The notes under the pieces: model-generated
Told to the model about the DNA's origin: nothing
Databases searched by the model: none
Seen by the model: the letters and a program-made list of their open reading frames with translations, nothing else
Translations under genes and position numbers: made by a program
Origin: Saprospiraceae bacterium
GTDB taxonomy: Bacteria > Bacteroidota > Bacteroidia > Chitinophagales > Saprospiraceae
Reading direction: 5' to 3'
Assembly: GCA_026129545.1 (NCBI GenBank)
Contig: JAHCHX010000001.1
Span: forward strand, 2,355,501 to 2,419,500
DNA: 64,000 bases
Shown here: positions 59,309 to 64,000 of the stretch, piece after piece
Layout: every line of letters starts with the position of its first letter
Position numbering within the stretch: position 1 is the first letter of the stretch

Positions 59309-59492
59309 AATGTTAAGTTTACACTCCGATGAAAAACTTAACATTGGGAGCATTTCAAATTGTCGCAAGTAAATCGGAACGCTGTTCCGATATTGCCGGA
59401 GCAGCGTTCCGGCGTACAAGAGCGGCAATTTGAAATGCTCCCAAACATTATGCAAATCGGGGAACTGCCTGTCCGGCAATTCCCCGATTTGC
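59309..59492. repeat. Cluster of nested perfect palindromes
   Basis: Three outer hairpins sit end to end: AATGTTAAGTTT/AAACTTAACATT (59309-59345), TTGGGAGCATTTCAAATTG/CAATTTGAAATGCTCCCAA (59344-59444), and GCAAATCGGGGAA/TTCCCCGATTTGC (59452-59492). Two smaller ones, TCGGAACGCTGTTCCGA and CCGGAGCAGCGTTCCGG, nest inside the middle one. It lies between the M64 peptidase 3' end and the histone-like gene. Confidence 0.8.
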
Positions 59493-59528
59493 AAACTTCG
59501 TTTTCAGGTCGGTTTCCTGAAAATCGGC

Positions 59529-60779
59529 TCACTTCGGATTTGCGGTGATTTTTGGCCTGAGCGTGATTTTGTCGGCTTGCGGCTGACCCGACTCGAATTC
59601 AATATCGTAGGCAGTAAAGCGATTTCCCTCGAAGGTAACGACCAACGGCTCGCCATTTTTGCCAACCGCCCCTCTCGCCAGTATTTTTCCTGTTTTGTCC
59701 TTCACGAGCAGCGTGCTGCCCGCCAGTATTTTTTCGTCAAACCTAATTTCATAACGCACTCTATCCAAGTCGAACGGGCAACTGAGGCAAGGAGGCCAAG
59801 GCCAGGGGATAGGCCAGCGAATGCGTTCGCGCCAGGGAAACTCAAAGAGGTCGCGACGTATATAGCAGATGATGGAAAATGGGTTCAGTTCGCATAACGT
59901 GCAGCGCTCGCTCATGATTCTGTACATCTCCCTGTTGCATACCGCACAGAACGGTTGGCTGGCAGTACGCATTTGACAGCTCTGCTGAGGCCTGAAAATT
60001 CCTGTGGCATAATAACCGCCCCCTGCCCACAGGCCTACCGTGCCGGCAGGCCCCGTTGTGGTGGGTATCGGCGTGGTGGGGAGAATCAGGTCGGCCCATT
60101 TGGTAGTGGTGCGGTTCGTGTTGGCAGTCAGATTAGCCTCAGAGGGTTCGCCAAATGTATAGTTTCGGCCAGAGTCACTGCCGTCGCACACATAACAATC
60201 ATATTCATCGGCCAGACCTCCCACCTTGTGCCCCAGCTCATGTGTGATGATTTGCTGAAAATTGGGCGAGATGGAGGAAAAGACCAAGCCACCTGCACAA
60301 CCGCCCCACTGCGTGTCATTGACCAGCACAAAGACGGCATCGTAGGCAGGGGCATATCCTGCCGCCTCATAACATTTGGCTGGAGAGTCGGAGCGGATGC
60401 AACGCTCGGCCTCGGCGGGTGGGTTGCCATAGCGGCAGTCGAGCGCGGTGTTGCGCGTGATGCCTTGAGCGGGCTTGTCAACTCCGGATTCCTGAGAGAT
60501 GACATTGACGCGCCAGACATTGAACGAACACATAGCATCTCTGTAAGGGGGAAGGTTGCGCAGGGCTTCCACGGCCTCGTCCACTTTTTGATTAAAAAGT
60601 GCTTGTTCGCTCGTGGTGAATCCATCGCCTATGAACACGATATCGTATTTGCTGGTCGTGGCACCATTGTTCAGAATAGTTGTGTAATTGAGGCTTCCAT
60701 TCGCCTGAATGTCCACTTGAGCATGCGCAATCGAAAATCCCGCTCCTGCCAATAGGAGCACTGAGAATATCTTTTTCAT
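59529..60779 (-). CDS. M64-family (IgA peptidase-like) metallopeptidase
   Basis: 416 residues. Signal peptide MKKIFSVLLLAGAGFSIAHAQ. SKYDIVFIGDGFTTSEQALF opens the M64 domain. The zinc site is His180-Glu181-x-x-His184 in HELGHKVGGLADEY, the family's HExGHxxxxLxDEY motif. SCQMRTASQPFCAVCNREMY follows, where the conserved SCMM-like segment sits. A C-terminal strand-rich region (about 325-416) may aid export or anchoring. M64 enzymes are secreted proteases acting on immunoglobulin or other proteins. The upstream lipoprotein gene ends 23 bp before its start, indicating co-transcription. Confidence 0.93.
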   Translation of the reverse strand: MKKIFSVLLLAGAGFSIAHAQVDIQANGSLNYTTILNNGATTSKYDIVFIGDGFTTSEQALFNQKVDEAVEALRNLPPYRDAMCSFNVWRVNVISQESGVDKPAQGITRNTALDCRYGNPPAEAERCIRSDSPAKCYEAAGYAPAYDAVFVLVNDTQWGGCAGGLVFSSISPNFQQIITHELGHKVGGLADEYDCYVCDGSDSGRNYTFGEPSEANLTANTNRTTTKWADLILPTTPIPTTTGPAGTVGLWAGGGYYATGIFRPQQSCQMRTASQPFCAVCNREMYRIMSERCTLCELNPFSIICYIRRDLFEFPWRERIRWPIPWPWPPCLSCPFDLDRVRYEIRFDEKILAGSTLLVKDKTGKILARGAVGKNGEPLVVTFEGNRFTAYDIEFESGQPQADKITLRPKITANPK

Positions 60780-60802
60780 AAAATTTTTGGAAAGTGAATG
60801 GG

Positions 60803-61504
60803 TTAACGAATGTTGATTTCCTGAATGAGCTTGCGCTTGGCTCGTTCACTCGCCTGAGTCAAGTCGCCCGCCCCCGAATCATAAAGCCGAATCGCGGTCG
60901 CGCCTTCTATATTTGGAATTTTGAGGGGGAACACAATGCTTTGGGGCTTTTCGCTTGCTTGGCGGATTTTGGCGCCCTGAGGGTCTTCAAACACCTCCCT
61001 TCGCTCGGTTGCCGGGTAAGTGATGGAGGCAGAGAAAAGCACTTGGCCCTCCCGATTCACGAGGTCGTACGAAAGTTGGCGGCTGGCCTTCGAGAAACCT
61101 TCTTCAAAGCCGCCGCTATATGGTTTTCTGGAGATGGTGCTGATTTTGCCCTCCGCATCCATCTGCAAAAGCAACTGGGTGGCAATTGTGGGCAGCACTT
61201 CCATCTGAGCGGAATTTACTTCACGACCGGATTCCAATATCCGCACCGTCACTTTGCCGGGGTTGATGTTGGGCACCAATACCCTCAAGCCCACGGAGTC
61301 CAACGCCCCGACAATCGGGGCACCCGTTTTCTCGAAAATCACTTCGGTTGATTTGCCTGTCACACCCGGGTCGAGATTGCGCAACACAACCATGTCGCCG
61401 GGATGGGCTTTGGGCGGGATGACCTCCATAGGGCCTTGCGGAGTTTGTACTTTGCAACAAACCCACAAAAGCCCGGCCATCAGAAAGAGCAATGAATGTC
61501 TCAT
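60803..61504 (-). CDS. Lipoprotein with an IPT/TIG-like domain
   Basis: 233 residues from the ATG at 61504. The frame further upstream lies in the repeat at 61536. MRHSLLFLMAGLLWVCC is a lipoprotein signal. PKAHPGDMVVLRNLDPGVTGKSTEVIFEKTGAPI...LRVLVPNINPGKVTVRILESG is the TIG/IPT fold (landmarks PGDMVVL, VLVPNINPGKVTV). The rest is strand-rich. It is in the same unit as the M64 peptidase, 23 bp upstream, so it may assist that protease at the cell surface. Confidence 0.8.
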   Translation of the reverse strand: MRHSLLFLMAGLLWVCCKVQTPQGPMEVIPPKAHPGDMVVLRNLDPGVTGKSTEVIFEKTGAPIVGALDSVGLRVLVPNINPGKVTVRILESGREVNSAQMEVLPTIATQLLLQMDAEGKISTISRKPYSGGFEEGFSKASRQLSYDLVNREGQVLFSASITYPATERREVFEDPQGAKIRQASEKPQSIVFPLKIPNIEGATAIRLYDSGAGDLTQASERAKRKLIQEINIR

Positions 61505-61535
61505 AACAGTAAAGATTGGTTTGGTTAAAAAGTAG

Positions 61536-61693
61536 ACTTGCAGGGGTGGAGGGCTTTGAGTGAAGGGGATGGTCATTTTTTCGATTGGCAAGGCAAGTTT
61601 TGCAGTCGAAATCGGGCATGTTCGGCGAAAAATTTAACGAAGCCAGTTGGAAAAAGGGCTTTCCCTTCGCCAAAGGCCTCCACCACCACAAGT
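61536..61693. repeat. 158-bp element with terminal inverted repeats, copy 2 (family 3)
   Basis: Exactly the same length and orientation as 30161-30318, with few internal differences. GATTGGC/GCCAGTT here, against GACTGGC/GCCAGTC there, keeps pairing through G-U. It lies between the divergent TIG lipoprotein gene and carA; the rest of the 395-bp gap (61694-61899) holds no recognised gene. Confidence 0.88.
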
Positions 61694-61899
61694 CTCGTAT
61701 GACTTGTGTCTCTTTATAGACCCCATGCCAAAAACGTGAACCCACACACAGGGAAAAATTCACCGCCTTTCCCGACCTTTGCAGCCCAAAAGCGGGAATT
61801 GCGGTCGTCGAGCGTCATTAAGAGTCGTTTTTATTCTTCAAAAACTTTTTCGATGACTTTAATGACCCCTAATAACTCTAATTCCCCACCGACACATCT

Positions 61900-62985
61900 A
61901 TGTCAAAAGCCACTCTCCTTCTCGAAGACGGCACCGTCTTCACAGGCAAAGCAGCCGGAAAAACCGGCACCACCACCGGCGAAATCTGCTTCAACACTGG
62001 CATGACCGGTTATCAGGAAATTTTCACCGACCCCTCTTACACCGGGCAAGTGCTGGTCGCCACCAACGTTCACATCGGCAACTACGGCATTAAAAAGCAA
62101 GAGGTTGAAAGCGACAGCGTGAAAATCGCGGGATTCGTGTGTCGCAATTTCAACGTGCCATATAGCCGCCTGTTGGCCGACAAAAGCATCCAAGATTATT
62201 TTGAACAGGAAGGCGTGGTGGCCATCCACGACGTGGACACCAGGGCGCTCGTGCAGCATATCCGCCAACGCGGCGCGATGAACTGCATCATCTCTTCCGA
62301 AACGGACGATGTGTCCGAACTGAAAAAACGACTCGATGCCACACCCCCCATGGCTGGGCTTGAACTTTCGAGCCATGTGACCACGAGAGAGCCTTACTTC
62401 ATCGGCAACGAAAACGCTCGGTTTCGCGTGGCAGTCATGGATTTCGGAGTCAAGAAGAACATACTGCGATGTTTCGAGCAGCGCGACTGCTACCTGAAAG
62501 TTTTTCCGGCAAAAACTGATTTTGAAGAAATAAAAACTTGGAACCCGCACGGCTATTTTCTCTCCAACGGCCCCGGCGACCCGGCCTCCATGCCCTACGC
62601 GGTGGAAACGGTGAAAAAAATGCTTGCCGACGGAAAGCCGCTCTTCGGCATCTGCTTGGGCCAGCAATTGCTCGCCTTGGCGGCTGGCTTGCCCACCTAC
62701 AAACTGCATCATGGGCATCGCGGGCTGAATCATCCGGTGAAAAACCTGCTATCGGGAAAATGCGAAGTGACCAGCCAAAATCACGGCTTCGGCGTGCTCG
62801 AACAAGCCGTCTATGACGCGCCCTCCGTCGTGGAAGCCACGCATATCAATCTGAACGACCACACGGTGGAGGGGATTCGACTGAAAAATCACCCGGCATT
62901 CAGCGTCCAGTATCACCCGGAAGCCAGCCCCGGCCCACACGATGCGCGTTACCTGTTCGACGAGTTTGTGGGTATGCTGGCGTAG
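61900..62985 (+). CDS. carA: Carbamoyl-phosphate synthase, small (glutaminase) subunit
   Basis: 361 residues. Hydrolyses glutamine and passes ammonia to CarB for carbamoyl phosphate used in pyrimidine and arginine synthesis. N-terminal LLLEDGTVFTGKAAG...GEICFNTGMTGYQEIFTDPSYTGQVL is the CarA domain. The class I amidotransferase domain has NGPGDP, the nucleophile Cys252 in FGICLGQQ, and the catalytic His and Glu in VQYHPEASPGPHD. The length is normal. CarB is not adjacent in the window. dapD follows after 57 bp. Confidence 0.97.
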   Translation: MSKATLLLEDGTVFTGKAAGKTGTTTGEICFNTGMTGYQEIFTDPSYTGQVLVATNVHIGNYGIKKQEVESDSVKIAGFVCRNFNVPYSRLLADKSIQDYFEQEGVVAIHDVDTRALVQHIRQRGAMNCIISSETDDVSELKKRLDATPPMAGLELSSHVTTREPYFIGNENARFRVAVMDFGVKKNILRCFEQRDCYLKVFPAKTDFEEIKTWNPHGYFLSNGPGDPASMPYAVETVKKMLADGKPLFGICLGQQLLALAAGLPTYKLHHGHRGLNHPVKNLLSGKCEVTSQNHGFGVLEQAVYDAPSVVEATHINLNDHTVEGIRLKNHPAFSVQYHPEASPGPHDARYLFDEFVGMLA

Positions 62986-63042
62986 GACGAAAGCACAAGC
63001 CAACCTCGGCAACATCTCATTGATTATTAGCACATCAGCAGC

Positions 63043-63852
63043 ATGCAAGAAATTATTGAATCTGCTTGGGACGACCGCTCGCTTCTTCAAAATTGGGAAG
63101 TGAAAAAAGCCATCCGCGAAGTGATAGCGGCACTTGACGCGGGCGAACTGCGCGTCGCGGAGCCGCAGGCCGATGGCATTTGGCTTACCCACGAATGGCT
63201 CAAAAAAGCCATCCTGCTTTATTTCCCCATCCAAGAAATGCAGACGATAGAGGTAGGGCCATTTGAGTTTCATGATAAAATCCCGCTCAAAATAGGTTTT
63301 GAGGAAAAAGGCGTGCGCGTGGTGCCGCAAGCGTTGGCGCGTTATGGCTCTTTCATCGAAAAGGGCGCGATTCTCATGCCCTCATACGTCAACATCGGGG
63401 CTTGGGTGGGTAGCGGCACGATGGTGGATACCTGGGCGACCGTCGGTTCGTGCGCGCAGATAGGCCGCAACGTGCATCTAGCGGGCGGCGTAGGCATTGG
63501 CGGTGTGCTGGAGCCGCCGCAGGCCACACCGACCATCATCGAGGATGATTGTTTCATCGGCTCTCGCTGCATTGTGGTGGAGGGCGTTCATGTGGAGCGG
63601 GAGGCTGTGTTGGGCGCCAATGTGGTGCTCACGCAAAGCACGCACATCATTGACGTGACTGGCTCAAAGCCTGTCATGCTCAAAGGGCGGGTGCCAGCCC
63701 GCTCGGTGGTGATTCCGGGCACCTATGCCAAGCAATTTCCCGCTGGGGAATATCAAGTCGCATGCGCCCTCATCATCGGGCAGCGCAAAGAAAGCACCGA
63801 CAAAAAAGTCTCGCTCAACGACGTGTTGCGCGAATATCAAGTGAGCGGCTAA
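63043..63852 (+). CDS. dapD: 2,3,4,5-tetrahydropyridine-2,6-dicarboxylate N-succinyltransferase
   Basis: 269 residues. Succinylates tetrahydrodipicolinate in the lysine/meso-diaminopimelate pathway. The N-terminal helical part (ESAWDDRSLL, IREVIAALDAGELRVAEP, VNEWLKKAILL-like THEWLKKAILLYFPIQ) precedes a left-handed beta-helix of hexapeptide repeats (ILMPSYVNIGAWVGSGTMVDTWATVGSCAQIGRNVHLAGGVGIGGVLEP; landmarks VNIGAWVG, TVGSCAQIG, GVGIGGVLEP). It has FIGSRCIVVEGV and ARSVVIPGTYAKQFPAGEY. It indicates the succinylase route to DAP. It is likely co-transcribed with carA and the RDD gene. Confidence 0.96.
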   Translation: MQEIIESAWDDRSLLQNWEVKKAIREVIAALDAGELRVAEPQADGIWLTHEWLKKAILLYFPIQEMQTIEVGPFEFHDKIPLKIGFEEKGVRVVPQALARYGSFIEKGAILMPSYVNIGAWVGSGTMVDTWATVGSCAQIGRNVHLAGGVGIGGVLEPPQATPTIIEDDCFIGSRCIVVEGVHVEREAVLGANVVLTQSTHIIDVTGSKPVMLKGRVPARSVVIPGTYAKQFPAGEYQVACALIIGQRKESTDKKVSLNDVLREYQVSG

Positions 63853-63870
63853 CCCTTTTCGCAACAACGC

Positions 63871-64000
63871 ATGAACAAAACCATCGAAATCACGACCACG
63901 CAGAACGTGACCATCGAGTACGAGCTGGCGCCCCTGCGCGAGCGGATGCTCGCATGGCTCCTCGATTTGCTAATTGTGATATTCGGATACATACTGCTGT
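63871..64000 (+). CDS. RDD-family membrane protein, N-terminus only
   Basis: 43 codons to the window edge, starting at the ATG at 63871, 18 bp after dapD. ITTTQNVTIEYELAPLRERMLAWLLDLLIVIFGYILL is the typical Bacteroidota RDD opening: a short strand, then R..A.LLD at the start of the first membrane helix. RDD proteins are small inner-membrane proteins of uncertain transport function. The remainder is outside the window. Confidence 0.8.
   Translation, partial: MNKTIEITTTQNVTIEYELAPLRERMLAWLLDLLIVIFGYILL

Noticed and set aside
61221..61763. Open frame through the 158-bp element (WWRPLAKGKPFFQLASLNFS)
   Set aside because: A similar translation appears in copy 1, but ends and frame continuity differ. 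Pairing of terminal and inner arms explains the conservation better.

Overview
The window is a chromosomal stretch of a Bacteroidota bacterium, most likely in or near the Saprospiraceae/Lewinella group. The evidence is as follows. Two proteins and one decayed gene end in type IX secretion (T9SS) sorting domains. Many proteins belong to families that are almost private to the phylum: DUF4271 next to hemD, DUF4920, DUF5916, DUF2911, TIGR02757, a long NusB and small CGNR regulators. Several genes are preceded by the Bacteroidota -7 promoter element TAnnTTTG, and Shine-Dalgarno sequences are generally absent. GC content is moderate (roughly half). No rRNA, tRNA, CRISPR array, prophage or transposase gene was recognised.

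Layout. 1-4063: truncated nagA, then two secreted proteins. 4071-7664: a two-gene STAND NTPase / SIR2-TIR module that looks like an NAD-targeting immune or programmed-death system. 7665-12344: hemD-DUF4271, purA and a T9SS gene remnant, with several intergenic repeats. 12345-16626: CGNR regulator, tandem DinB protein, lipoprotein, EamA transporter, DUF1684. 16604-21833: flavoprotein, FnIII lipoprotein, D-amino-acid dehydrogenase-like enzyme, aldose epimerase, DNA alkylation repair. 22172-30077: GH3 glycosidase, APC permease, MFS transporter with a small membrane partner, a uma2 gene split by an inverted-repeat element, and a divergent uridine kinase / nucleoside transporter pair. 30161-38914: DUF4920 lipoprotein, secreted MORN-caspase protein, TPR-like membrane protein, FabH-like synthase, TolC, NusB and a T9SS-exported protein. 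38929-40833: heptose-7-phosphate kinase and a metallo-beta-lactamase-fold hydrolase. 40871-46158: a mostly minus-strand accessory cluster (Gly-rich-free regulatory lipoprotein-like protein, trypsin-like protease, small HTH, SARP-type regulator with a degenerate receiver, coiled-coil protein, beta-sandwich protein). 46405-64000: phosphatase, GNAT, DUF2911, T9SS esterase, murB, a MazE/MazF-like pair with a frameshifted toxin, DUF5916, rfbD, TIGR02757, HTH protein, histone-H1-like protein, M64 peptidase, carA, dapD and the start of an RDD membrane protein.

Much of the window is housekeeping: purine, pyrimidine, lysine/peptidoglycan, heme and envelope sugar metabolism. The intergenic spaces carry at least four families of interspersed, palindromic elements, including a 158-bp element with 23-bp terminal inverted repeats present twice, a ~100-bp element present five times, and a GACAGGATT hairpin that has split uma2. 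The most system-like accessory locus is the SIR2-TIR/nSTAND pair. Other candidates are the secreted MORN-caspase and the frameshifted MazF.
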